From the NCBI RefSeq assembly GCF_000225345.1, contig NC_015977.1:1905501-1969500 (forward strand): a stretch of DNA of 64,000 nt, in the 5' to 3' direction. This document shows, piece by piece, positions 54,136-62,852 of this stretch. Origin of the DNA: Roseburia hominis A2-183. Its GTDB lineage: Bacteria > Bacillota > Clostridia > Lachnospirales > Lachnospiraceae. The position numbers and the translations under genes were made by a program. The stretch's first letter is position 1; every line of letters begins with the position of its first letter. The notes under the pieces were generated by a model. It worked only from the letters and a program-made list of their open reading frames with translations, searched no databases and was not told the DNA's origin.

Positions 54136-55146
54136 TTACCTGTCCTCATTCCTGCGCAGCATCATCACAATCACTACCGGCACCAGAAATACGGCTGTCA
54201 CCGAACTGATCGAAAGCTCCGTCGGAGCAAACACCGTCCTCGCAAAGCCGTCGCAAAACAGCGTGATAATTGCCCCGCCCAGAAAACAGCCCGGTATCAG
54301 CAAAAGCGGTTTCGCCGTCTTCATCGCCGTCTTCACCAGATGCGGAACCGCAATTCCCACAAAGGAGATCGGTCCGGCAAAGGCCGTCACGCAGGCAGAC
54401 AGCAGACTCGACAGCAGAATCAGCAATACGCGAAGCAGACGGATCTTAACGCCCATGTTTCTCGCATACGCCTCGCCCATCTGATACGCACCGATCGGTT
54501 TTGCCAGAAAAAAGGTCACTCCCATCGTGACTGCCACCACCGCTGTCATCATCCGCACATTCGACCAGGTCATTCCGGAGAGACTGCCCATCGACCAGTT
54601 GTGAAGGTTCACAATGTTGGAGTCATCCGCAAACGTCACGCAGAAATCCGTGATTGCCGAACAGATATAGCCGATCATAATGCCGCATACCACAAGCATG
54701 GACATTTTTTTTACCCGGCAGGAAATTAAGAGCACGAACCCCATCGCAAGCATCGATCCGGCAAACGCCGCCACAATCATGCCGAGCGAACTGATCGCCC
54801 TGCCCATTTCCAAAAGGGCAATCATCGTCAGCGCAACCACAAGCTTCGCCCCGGATGAGATGCCAAGCACATAAGGTCCCGCAATCGGATTCTGAAAAAA
54901 TGACTGCAGCAGAAATCCCGCAACAGAGAGCGCTCCCCCCAGAATAACTGCCGCACAGATCCGGGGCAGGCGGATCTCCCAGACAATCTGCCGCGCCGTC
55001 TCATCCGCCGTGCCTCCAAAGCGGTGCAGCAGAATGTCCGCAATCTCACTTCCCGTCATCTTGACACTTCCGGAACCGATATTAAAGAAAAACAACCCGC
55101 CAAGCAGCAGGATCATCGCGCCAAAGGCTATCACATATCGTTTCAT
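54136..55146 (-). CDS. FecCD-family permease
   Basis: This 336-residue inner-membrane protein has about nine to ten helices and the family stretches RLPRICAAVILGGALSVAGFLLQSFFQNPIAGPYVLGISSGAKL and FAGPISFVGIAVPHLVKT, the loop that contacts the ATPase. It transports a metal chelate or corrinoid with the neighbouring ATPase and binding lipoprotein. The upstream cobalamin riboswitch argues for a corrinoid, cobalt or tetrapyrrole substrate. Confidence 0.94.
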   Translation of the reverse strand: MKRYVIAFGAMILLLGGLFFFNIGSGSVKMTGSEIADILLHRFGGTADETARQIVWEIRLPRICAAVILGGALSVAGFLLQSFFQNPIAGPYVLGISSGAKLVVALTMIALLEMGRAISSLGMIVAAFAGSMLAMGFVLLISCRVKKMSMLVVCGIMIGYICSAITDFCVTFADDSNIVNLHNWSMGSLSGMTWSNVRMMTAVVAVTMGVTFFLAKPIGAYQMGEAYARNMGVKIRLLRVLLILLSSLLSACVTAFAGPISFVGIAVPHLVKTAMKTAKPLLLIPGCFLGGAIITLFCDGFARTVFAPTELSISSVTAVFLVPVVIVMMLRRNEDR

Positions 55147-55148
55147 TC

Positions 55149-56591
55149 TTACCTCACGTGTTTTAAAAACCGATAATTATCATCTGTCTCATCCACAAGC
55201 ACCTTGTGCAGATCCTCAATGAAATCACAGGTTCCCGTGGATTCCTGAAAGAAATTGCTTCCGGTACAATATACATTTCCCTCTTTTACCGCCTTAAAAT
55301 CAGAAAACAGCGTGCTTTTTGCCAGAAGTTCATCGACACTGTAAAGCTCCCCCTCGATCGTACTGTTGTAGATGAGGATGTCGGCGTCCTTCGCTGCCGC
55401 ATAAAAATCCTCCATCTGCATGTTCATCGTGGACAGGGCATTCTCCTCCGCCGAAAGACGGTCGTTTAGGACGTAGGTGCCGCCGGCGAGTCCGATCATC
55501 TGCGCAATATAGTCATTCGGCTTGCGGACATTGACCGCTCCGTTCGCCGTGATATAAAAAAAGGCCACCGTGCGGCCTGTATCTTCCTTTTCCATGATTG
55601 GTTCTATTTTTTTTAGCTGTTCTTCATAAAATGCATCGGCTTCCTGTTCTTTTCCATACAAAAGACCATATAACCGGATCCACTCCAGTCTTCCGAGCGG
55701 ATGTTCTTCATAGCTGGAACGTTCCACCATGACCGGTATGCCAAGGCTCTCCAGCTTTTCTTTTACCTCCGGATTATGTCCGATCATTGTGTTCTCCAGT
55801 GCAAAGTTGCACCCTTCCTTTAAAATCAGTTCATAGTCCGGTTCATTGTATTTTCCAGCATACAGCATACGGCCGTCTTCCATCGCAGCCGCAGCTTTCT
55901 CTATATACCAGTCCGACTCCTTTACTCCTGTAAGCCGGATGTCAGAAAGCGCTCCGATCTCACGGATCATATCCATCACCGATGAGGATACCAGATACGT
56001 GTGATCCAGCGGCTGTTTTAACACAACCACATCCTCCGGCACATGTTCCGGTACCGGAACATTCTCCGGCACCAGCAAAAAACGGCTGTCATCAGCCATT
56101 GTAATCAGATCATACTCCCCGTATTGTTCCACACGATACTGCGTGGCATAAGAGAGATCCCACTGCCCCGTCTTCGTCAGTTCCGAAAAGTCCGTCTCTT
56201 TTAACGCAAATGACAGTGTGTACTCAATCTCATGCGGCACGCTCATCGCCGTCGTATCCGCAATCACCGAGATCTCACATGGCAGCTTTTCAATCGGAAT
56301 CGTAAACGTCGAGTTCTCTCCTGCCTCTGCCTCGTTGTAGCAGGTCTCATCCTCTACCATCATGTAATCATAATACGGGCTGCTCCACACGATGGTGGCA
56401 TATATTTTGCCGTCCTTCACCGTAATCGCCGCCGGTGAGTCCACCGTCGCCCTGCCGCTGCCGCCGGTGAGCGTAACGTCCGCCTGATAGGTTCCGTCCG
56501 CCAGTTTTTCGCTCTGCGGCGTGTGGCACGCTGTGAGGAAACAGATCACAGACAGCAGGCATACGATCAGTTCTGTTACTTTCTTCTTCAT
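55149..56591 (-). CDS. Substrate-binding lipoprotein with an N-terminal beta domain
   Basis: This 480-residue lipoprotein has a signal peptide with lipobox LTAC. Residues about 30-140 form a beta-rich domain (DGTYQADVTLTGGSGRATV, ITVKDGKIYATIVWSSPYYDYMMV, IADTTAMSVPHEIEYTLSF) seen in several clostridial surface proteins. Residues about 165-480 are a TroA/BtuF-like binding fold (DIRLTGVKESDWYIEKAAAA, GIPVMVERSSYEEHPLGRLEWIRLYGLLYG). The first domain is reminiscent of heme-binding surface modules, but I cannot confirm its family. It is between the CbiK-like lipoprotein and the permease. Confidence 0.88.
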   Translation of the reverse strand: MKKKVTELIVCLLSVICFLTACHTPQSEKLADGTYQADVTLTGGSGRATVDSPAAITVKDGKIYATIVWSSPYYDYMMVEDETCYNEAEAGENSTFTIPIEKLPCEISVIADTTAMSVPHEIEYTLSFALKETDFSELTKTGQWDLSYATQYRVEQYGEYDLITMADDSRFLLVPENVPVPEHVPEDVVVLKQPLDHTYLVSSSVMDMIREIGALSDIRLTGVKESDWYIEKAAAAMEDGRMLYAGKYNEPDYELILKEGCNFALENTMIGHNPEVKEKLESLGIPVMVERSSYEEHPLGRLEWIRLYGLLYGKEQEADAFYEEQLKKIEPIMEKEDTGRTVAFFYITANGAVNVRKPNDYIAQMIGLAGGTYVLNDRLSAEENALSTMNMQMEDFYAAAKDADILIYNSTIEGELYSVDELLAKSTLFSDFKAVKEGNVYCTGSNFFQESTGTCDFIEDLHKVLVDETDDNYRFLKHVR

Positions 56592-56594
56592 CTC

Positions 56595-58226
56595 TTACTC
56601 CGCAACCGGGTCGGATACACTCACCTTGTGATCGTACCACACACCCTTGGTTCCAATAATTGCCAGATCAAATTCCTGATCCAGTGCTTCCACCGGAATA
56701 TCGAATCCGTACACTTCCTCGGATGTTCCGTCACTGTAGGTTACGGTATCCTTCGTCGGCTCAAGCAGCTTGGCTCCGCTCTTCTGCGCGTCCTCGGCGG
56801 TTCCCGGATACAGATTTACGATACTCTGTGACACAAGACTTACGTGAATGGTCATCTTGCCATCCTTGACGGTAAGTGTGCCGCGTCCGGCACATGCCTC
56901 ATTGACATGGAACATACTGCTGTCAGTGTCGAAGACGGCACTGTACGTGCCGTCCTCCAGATCTCCTGCTGTGGTTGCTGCTGCTACAGTATCTACGCTG
57001 CCGAGCGAATCGATCGCATCCTGTGTATGGGATACATACAGCTGCTCGATCGTATCGATTCTTCCCAGACCTGCAATCTGGCATGTGACGCTCTCAAACG
57101 CTCCGTCTGCCTCAAACATGCTCTTCCAGGAATCATCATCATCCCCGGCCATATCATTGTTGGCATGATCTCCTGCCACTACCATGAGCGGTCTTAATAC
57201 CACTTTCGTGTAGCCGGCTTCTTTGACTGCCTCGATCACTGCCTCGCATGCAGTCTCTTCCGGTTCTCCTTCCACAGTGCCGATGAAGACATTCGCGTAG
57301 TTTAAGTCCTTCATCACACTTGCCATCTGGCTGTAGCTTACCTTCGCAGTATGAGCGGTTCCATGTCCCATGAATACGAATGCGGTACCATCCTCTGCTG
57401 CCGCATCCAGGGAGTCATAACCTGCCTCTGCAACTGCCTCTGCCGTGATCGCCTTTGCAACGGCTTCCTTATCGTCATTGATCACGGTTGCATCTGTGCC
57501 AACCTCACCGAGGAGCGGTTCTGCAACTGCAACGGATGTAAACTGATCGCGGTACTTCTCCACCGCTTCCATCAGCTCGTCATACTCTGCGCCATGCATC
57601 AGATGTGTCGGCTGAATCACAAGATTCTTCACCCCATTTGCCACCGCGCGGTCTAACGCCTGGTCTACATTGTCGATCTTCTCATCGTCTCTCGCCTGTA
57701 CATGATTGATGATAATCTGTGCGGTAAACGCTCTTCTTACCGACCAGTCCGGATAAGCCTCCGCGATTGCTTTTTCCACGCCTCCGATATCCTCAGTACG
57801 GCTGTCATTGAAAGATGTTCCGAAACTTACGACAAGGATCTCATTCTCACCGATCTCATCCTCATTTAACGGATCGTCCTTGGAAGCGTCTCCGGTATCT
57901 CTTCCGAAATAATCCGGATCTGCGTTCTCACCTTCGACAAGTTCCTTCTGTGCGTCAGTCAATGCATCCCATGCCGCCCTTGCCTCTGCACACTGCGCAT
58001 CGGTCTCATCCGTGCGCTCCTGCACGTAGATTGCATCGATCAGCGCAGCAACATGATCTGCCGCATCCTGATCGGATACTGTCTCTGTCCCGGTCTCCGC
58101 AACAGCCTCTGTCTGTGCTGTCTGCACGTTCTCCTCTGTGGTTGTCTCTGTCTTACTGCCGCATCCACCGATCATGCCAGCTGCAAGTGTCAGGCTTAGT
58201 AAGAGTGCCAGTGTCTTTTTTTTCAT
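56595..58226 (-). CDS. Secreted CbiK-like chelatase lipoprotein
   Basis: This 543-residue protein has a signal peptide with lipobox IGGC, then a short helical module (VAALIDAIYVQ...AWDALTDAQKELV), then a CbiK domain (about 110-400): VVSFGTSFNDSRTEDIGG, PTHLMHGAEYDEL, the metal-site histidines in FMGHGTAH and VVAGDHANNDM. The last 110 residues are a beta-rich domain (DGTYSAVFDTDSSMFHVNEA, LTVKDGKMTIHVSLVS). Cytosolic CbiK inserts cobalt into sirohydrochlorin; a surface form may load or bind an external tetrapyrrole. AGGAGG fixes the start at 58226 rather than 58259. It is the first gene after the riboswitch. Confidence 0.9.
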   Translation of the reverse strand: MKKKTLALLLSLTLAAGMIGGCGSKTETTTEENVQTAQTEAVAETGTETVSDQDAADHVAALIDAIYVQERTDETDAQCAEARAAWDALTDAQKELVEGENADPDYFGRDTGDASKDDPLNEDEIGENEILVVSFGTSFNDSRTEDIGGVEKAIAEAYPDWSVRRAFTAQIIINHVQARDDEKIDNVDQALDRAVANGVKNLVIQPTHLMHGAEYDELMEAVEKYRDQFTSVAVAEPLLGEVGTDATVINDDKEAVAKAITAEAVAEAGYDSLDAAAEDGTAFVFMGHGTAHTAKVSYSQMASVMKDLNYANVFIGTVEGEPEETACEAVIEAVKEAGYTKVVLRPLMVVAGDHANNDMAGDDDDSWKSMFEADGAFESVTCQIAGLGRIDTIEQLYVSHTQDAIDSLGSVDTVAAATTAGDLEDGTYSAVFDTDSSMFHVNEACAGRGTLTVKDGKMTIHVSLVSQSIVNLYPGTAEDAQKSGAKLLEPTKDTVTYSDGTSEEVYGFDIPVEALDQEFDLAIIGTKGVWYDHKVSVSDPVAE

Positions 58227-58276
58227 AATTCCTCCTGCTGATGATTGTATATTTTCCATAAAACAACAGAAAGAAA

Positions 58277-58304
58277 CTCCGCTCTATGAAACATAGAAAC
58301 GGAG
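58277..58304 (-). terminator. Riboswitch expression-platform terminator
   Basis: Arms 58277-58288 and 58292-58304 form a stem with a small internal mismatch (CTCCG and TCTATG blocks), followed on the minus strand by a T-rich run (TTTCTTTCTGTTGTTTT). It lies between the cobalamin aptamer and the first gene, so B12 binding probably favours early termination. Confidence 0.7.
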
Positions 58305-58372
58305 CAGCTGATCAACACACAAAAGTACGACCAATTACTCGTGATCCGGAATCTCTTCCTGTACTATCATAA

Positions 58373-58575
58373 CTGGCAGGTTTCCTGGCTGATAGATCCT
58401 CATGCAGCTACTTACCTTCCCGGCGCATGCGCGCCAGTGGCGTAAAGCTTTCGTATCTGCACTCCCTAATCACAGTGACGAGATCGTACAGGATTCCCAC
58501 CTGTTTCCCTTTTAACCGGTACAAAGGCTCATCTGTACATCTTCTGCACATACCTTTGCACCGGCACCAGTTACT
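58373..58575 (-). ncRNA. Cobalamin riboswitch
   Basis: On the minus strand the region has the classic elements in order: CAAAGGTATGTGC near the 5' end, GGTTAAAAGGGAA with a variable stem and GGTGGGAATCC, the B12 box GCCACTG (complement of 58435-58441) followed by CCGGGAAGG, and a closing GCCAGGAAACCTGCC. This is the adenosylcobalamin-sensing leader that represses B12 synthesis or uptake genes. It sits after cbiA and ahead of the CbiK-like lipoprotein operon. With the terminator at 58277-58304 it fills the 385-nt gap. Confidence 0.94.
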
Positions 58576-58611
58576 TTTTTATGAAATTAAAAACATATTA
58601 CCATTGCATGT

Positions 58612-59973
58612 TTATTTTTTCAAGTAGATTCTGTCCGCCGCCTTTTTCAGGAAACGGTACGCGTATTCCGGATTGGAGTAATAATATAGATGCGGGAATC
58701 CCATCCATTGCGACGGACTCTCATGAACGCACTCCCACGATCTTCCGTTTACCGGCTTTTTGGCCACCGCACCCACGCCGTTGTCCGTGCTGTCATAATA
58801 GTGAAACTCATGCCCCGCAATCTGTGCGCCCGCCGGGAGGAAGTTCTCCTCCTTTTCCGTAAGCATCACATAGCCGAAGCGCACCAGTTTCCCGGTATTT
58901 ATAGCCGACGCCGGAATCACTCCCGCCATCGGATAGCACACTCCCTCATCGTCACAGAGCGTCTCATGCAGATAGAGGAATCCGCCACACTCCGCGATCG
59001 TCGGCAGACCGTCCGCCACCGCGTCGTGCACCGCTTTTCGCATTGGGATGTTTTTCGACAGCGCTTTTGCATGCAGTTCCGGGTAGCCGCCGCCTAAGAT
59101 CAGTCCTGCAATCCCCTCCGGCAGGCTCTCATCCTGTAACGGAGAGAACGGCACCAGCTCGGCTCCCGCCTCCCGCAGTAGCTGCAGATTGTCCTCATAG
59201 TAAAAACCAAACGCCGCGTCTCTTGCAATTCCGATTCTTACATCCGCAATCTTTTTTTTCGGCACCGGATCTGTCTCCAGCGCTTCTGCGGATGCGGCAA
59301 TCGCAAGAAGCTTCCCGCAGTCAAGCGTTTTTCCGAGCGTATCCGCCACCGTCTGAATCTGCTTTTTCACATCCGCAATCTCTTCGGGCATCACAAGTCC
59401 TAAATGTCTGCTGTCCCAGTGCAGTTCCTTTAACTTCGGCAGACACCCCAGCACTGGCAGCGACAGCTCGCGCTCTATTTCGGGACGGATTGTCTCACAG
59501 AATGTCACCGATGTCTGATTTAAGATCACGCCCCGGATCAGATGATGCCGGTCATAGTCCAGAAAGCCCCTTATGACCGGCAGAATGGAACGCCCCATTC
59601 CATGTGCGTTCACCACCAGAATCACAGGTGTCTTCGTCACCTCTGCCAGATGGTAGGACGATCCCTCCTTGCGGATTCCACCGAGGCCGTCGTAAAGTCC
59701 CATCACGCCCTCCATCACCGCAAGGTCTGCGCCCTCTGCCGCGCGCGCAAAAAGGCTTTTCGTCAGTCTCTCCCCAGTGAAAAAAGTGTCCAGATTCCGG
59801 GAAGGGACGCCGAGCACCGTCCGATGGAACATCGGATCGATATAGTCCGGCCCGCACTTGATGGCACTGACGCTTTTTCCTTCCTGTGAAAAAAGCATCA
59901 TCAGCGCACAGGAAAGAAGCGTCTTGCCGCTCCCGCTTCCCGCCGCCGCAATCATGATTCTGGGAATGTTCAT
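58612..59973 (-). CDS. cbiA: Cobyrinate a,c-diamide synthase
   Basis: This 453-residue enzyme amidates the a and c side chains of cobyrinate with glutamine and ATP. It has the dethiobiotin-synthetase-like N-terminus PRIMIAAAGSGSGKTLLSCALM, KCGPDYIDPMFH, LAVMEGVMGLYDG, and a C-terminal class I glutamine amidotransferase domain with LILGGGYPELHA, the nucleophile cysteine in AECGGFLYL, and the histidine region AGHEFHYYDS. It follows the cbiJET fusion by 1 nt. Confidence 0.97.
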   Translation of the reverse strand: MNIPRIMIAAAGSGSGKTLLSCALMMLFSQEGKSVSAIKCGPDYIDPMFHRTVLGVPSRNLDTFFTGERLTKSLFARAAEGADLAVMEGVMGLYDGLGGIRKEGSSYHLAEVTKTPVILVVNAHGMGRSILPVIRGFLDYDRHHLIRGVILNQTSVTFCETIRPEIERELSLPVLGCLPKLKELHWDSRHLGLVMPEEIADVKKQIQTVADTLGKTLDCGKLLAIAASAEALETDPVPKKKIADVRIGIARDAAFGFYYEDNLQLLREAGAELVPFSPLQDESLPEGIAGLILGGGYPELHAKALSKNIPMRKAVHDAVADGLPTIAECGGFLYLHETLCDDEGVCYPMAGVIPASAINTGKLVRFGYVMLTEKEENFLPAGAQIAGHEFHYYDSTDNGVGAVAKKPVNGRSWECVHESPSQWMGFPHLYYYSNPEYAYRFLKKAADRIYLKK

Positions 59974-59974
59974 C

Positions 59975-62059
59975 TTACCTCTCCTCCCGTCTGTCCGGTT
60001 TTTGTTCTTCCCCCTCGCCGTTCTCCGACAGGGAAAACGAGATCACATAGATCGGATTCTCCGCCTGCATCAGATGATGGGAACCTGCTTTTTTTGCGCG
60101 GCTGACCGCAATCTGTGTGATCTCTTCCTCACAGATCAAAAGCTCCTTCCACAGTGCCACAACCTCGGCGACCGTCTCAAGCGAGACGGCATTTAAGACA
60201 ACGCGCACGTTCGGATTTTTCTCCCGGAGTGCCAGAAGAATCTCCCGCAGCCTGCCGCCGCTTCCGCCGATGAACGCGTGCGTCGGCACCGGGAGTTCCC
60301 CAAGACATTCCGGTGCCTCCCCCTTTACGACAACAAGGTTCTTCACGCCTGCACGCGATGCATTTTCCGCAATCAGTCCACAGGCTTCCTCTCCATGTTC
60401 CACGGCATACACCCGCAGCTGTTTTGACCGCAGCGCCGCCTCCACCGCAATCGAGCCGGTTCCGCTTCCAATATCATAAAATACGCTCTGACTCTTTAAC
60501 CCGAGCCTGCACAGAGACAGCCAGCGGATCTCCTCCTTCGTCATGGGGACTCGTCCACGCACGAACCAGCGGTCAGGGACTCCCGGAGCGAGCGTCTCCC
60601 CCTGTGCCCCCGGATTTTCAATCAGGCAGGCATAGAGTCCATCGTCCTTTAACGTCCGGCACACTTCCGGCGTTCCGTGCCAGATCCGCTCTTCCCTGTA
60701 GGAGAGCTGGTATCCGATGGTAAGCTCCACCCCGGACAGTCCCGCCGCCTCAAGTTCTTCCCCGATGCGGATTAGATCGCTTCTGCCTGAAACAATCAGA
60801 AATACATTTTCCTCACTGCGCACATACGCTGTAACATCCGCCTCTCTCCCGTGTGTGCTGACTATCTTCGCGTCCTGCCAGCTTTTACCTGCGCGCGCCG
60901 CCAGATAGGAGAGCGAGGAGATTCCAGGACAGATGGTGATCCCGGCCTGTAATTTTCCAAGGCGCACTTCTTCCTGCAATGCCTTATACACCGCCTCTGC
61001 GCCGCTGTAAAATCCGGTATCACCGGAAAATAAGATGGCAATCCGCCCGATTTTTCTTTCCCTGCAGGAATAAATATACGGAAGAAGATCTGCGGGAAGG
61101 TACGCCTCCCGTTTCTCTGCATCCGGCGCGATCAGGGTATCCGCCGCGGCAAGCAGCCGCTTCGCTCCGCAGACCGCCTTCGCCTGCCCAATCGCCTCCC
61201 TTGCCTCTCCGGTGAACAACTTTGTGTTCCCCATCCCGATTCCCACAAGAGAAATCTGCAGCGGCTGACGCTTCGTCCCGCTCTTTTTCCCGCAGAGCGT
61301 TTCAATTTCGGACAGGACTTTTTCCATGCTCATCCCGCCCGCCTGCTCCGGATTCTGAATCATGACCACCGGGATTTTCGTGTGCTCTGCCGCGCGGATC
61401 TTCTCCGGAAATCCGCCCGCCTGTCCGCTCTCCTTGGTCACCAGCACGCCGATGTCATACTGCCGGATCAGCGCCTCGTTGAGCTCCGTTCCAAAAGGTC
61501 CCTGCATGGCAATGATCTGCTTCCCCGGAATCTGTTCCCTGTGGCAGATTTCGATGCTCTCCACCCCCGGAAGCACACGCACAAAAAGTCTCTCACGGAT
61601 CTCCTCCCGGGCGGCATATGCGTGCAGTTCCTTGCTGCCCGTCGTAAGAAGAATGTTCCCCGGCAGCTTAGACAGCAGTTCTACACATTCCTGCGTGTCC
61701 GCCACCGTATGTATCATCCACTCGTGCTCTGCGATCTCACGCTCCGCTGCCGTGCTCCGGCTGAGCCTTAAATAGGGAAGATTGGTCTTTTTTGCGCTCT
61801 CTTTGATGTGCTCCGTCACCTCCACCGCGTAGGGATGCGTGGCGTCCACCACTGCAAGAAATGTACCGGTTCGCATGAGTTCTTCCATCTCCGGTTCGCC
61901 CATCCGCCCTTCCCGGATCACAAGATGCTCCTGCTGACGCATCACTTCCCTGCCGTACTCGGTCGCCACACTCGCCATACAGTCAATCTGTCTGGCACAG
62001 AGTGCCTCCGCCAATTCTCTTCCCTCCGTTGTCCCGGAAAAAATCAATATTTCTGCCAT
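59975..62059 (-). CDS. CbiJ-CbiE-CbiT triple fusion
   Basis: This 694-residue protein carries three consecutive corrin-ring steps. Residues 1-255 are CbiJ (cobalt-precorrin-6A reductase): AEILIFSGTTEGRELAEAL, VVDATHPYAVEVTEHI, LLTTGSKELHAYA. Residues about 268-475 are CbiE (C5-methyltransferase): LVGIGMGNTKLFTGEAREAI, ILFSGDTGFYSGAEAVY, CPGISSLSYLAARAG. Residues about 485-690 are CbiT (C15-methyltransferase/decarboxylase): DRWFVRGRVPMTKEEIRWL, FYDIGSGTGSIAVEAAL. The ATG at 62059 with GGAGAG upstream gives the standard CbiJ start, so 62146 is rejected. All three active regions look intact. Confidence 0.94.
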   Translation of the reverse strand: MAEILIFSGTTEGRELAEALCARQIDCMASVATEYGREVMRQQEHLVIREGRMGEPEMEELMRTGTFLAVVDATHPYAVEVTEHIKESAKKTNLPYLRLSRSTAAEREIAEHEWMIHTVADTQECVELLSKLPGNILLTTGSKELHAYAAREEIRERLFVRVLPGVESIEICHREQIPGKQIIAMQGPFGTELNEALIRQYDIGVLVTKESGQAGGFPEKIRAAEHTKIPVVMIQNPEQAGGMSMEKVLSEIETLCGKKSGTKRQPLQISLVGIGMGNTKLFTGEAREAIGQAKAVCGAKRLLAAADTLIAPDAEKREAYLPADLLPYIYSCRERKIGRIAILFSGDTGFYSGAEAVYKALQEEVRLGKLQAGITICPGISSLSYLAARAGKSWQDAKIVSTHGREADVTAYVRSEENVFLIVSGRSDLIRIGEELEAAGLSGVELTIGYQLSYREERIWHGTPEVCRTLKDDGLYACLIENPGAQGETLAPGVPDRWFVRGRVPMTKEEIRWLSLCRLGLKSQSVFYDIGSGTGSIAVEAALRSKQLRVYAVEHGEEACGLIAENASRAGVKNLVVVKGEAPECLGELPVPTHAFIGGSGGRLREILLALREKNPNVRVVLNAVSLETVAEVVALWKELLICEEEITQIAVSRAKKAGSHHLMQAENPIYVISFSLSENGEGEEQKPDRREER

Positions 62060-62081
62060 ATTCTCTCCATTTCCAGACCTC

Positions 62082-62852
62082 TTATCCGCGCTCCTTCGCA
62101 CGCGCCCTGGCGCCTGCCCCGATCTGATAGCCGCGCTTTGTGACAAGCTTATCTCCCATAATGACCGACTGTGAGTTGCCGATAAATACCGTGGTAAACA
62201 TATTCACCTGAATCTCACGAAGTTCCTGCAGGGTGCAGGTGTGTGCCGTCTCCCCGTCTCTTCCGATGTTTTCCACATAGCCGCAGGCACGCGTTCCCTT
62301 CGCCCCGGCATCCAGCAGAATATCACAGGCGCGCTGCAGATAATCTGCGCGCTTCCTGCTCGACGGATTGTAGAGCGCTATCGCGAAATCCCCCAGAACA
62401 GCTGCCCGAAGCCGCGCTTTAATCTGCTCCCACGGAGTCAGAAGATCGCTTAAGCTGATCACGCAGAAGTCATGGTTTAACGGCGCGCCGAGCACTGCCG
62501 CACCACTGCTTGCCGCGGTAATCCCCGGTACCACCGTAAGTTCACAGGACGGATATTCTGCGCTCATCTCATACATGAGTGACGCCATCCCGTAGATTCC
62601 TGCGTCCCCGCTACAGATCAGCGCTACGCGCTTTCCCTTCTTGGCCTCCTCATAGCACATCCTGCATCGCTCCACTTCCTGGCGCATCGGAGTCGACAAA
62701 AACGTTTTCCCCAAAAATCGTTCCCCGAGAAGATTCAGATACACCGTATATCCCACAATTACGTCACAGGAATCCAGCACGGTGAGCGCTTCCTGTGTCA
62801 TATCTTCCTCTCTGCCCGGTCCCATTCCGACAATATAGATTTCATGTTTCAT
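62082..62852 (-). CDS. cbiH: Cobalt-factor III C17-methyltransferase
   Basis: This 256-residue SAM enzyme methylates C17 and contracts the corrin ring. It has YIVGMGPGREEDMTQEALTVL, VALICSGDAGIYGMASLMYE, VVPGITAASSGAAVLGAPLNHDFCVISLSDLLTPW, FAIALYNPSSRKR and TVFIGNSQSVIMGDKLVTKRGY, all typical. The ATG at 62852 overlaps the cbiG stop by one base (TGATG) and is preferred to 62870. It precedes the cbiJET fusion by 22 nt. Confidence 0.96.
   Translation of the reverse strand: MKHEIYIVGMGPGREEDMTQEALTVLDSCDVIVGYTVYLNLLGERFLGKTFLSTPMRQEVERCRMCYEEAKKGKRVALICSGDAGIYGMASLMYEMSAEYPSCELTVVPGITAASSGAAVLGAPLNHDFCVISLSDLLTPWEQIKARLRAAVLGDFAIALYNPSSRKRADYLQRACDILLDAGAKGTRACGYVENIGRDGETAHTCTLQELREIQVNMFTTVFIGNSQSVIMGDKLVTKRGYQIGAGARARAKERG

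Noticed and set aside
58377..58396. Hairpin GGCAGG...CCTGGC next to the riboswitch as a terminator.
   Set aside because: No T-run follows on the minus strand; it fits the 3' part of the cobalamin aptamer, and a better terminator lies at 58277-58304.
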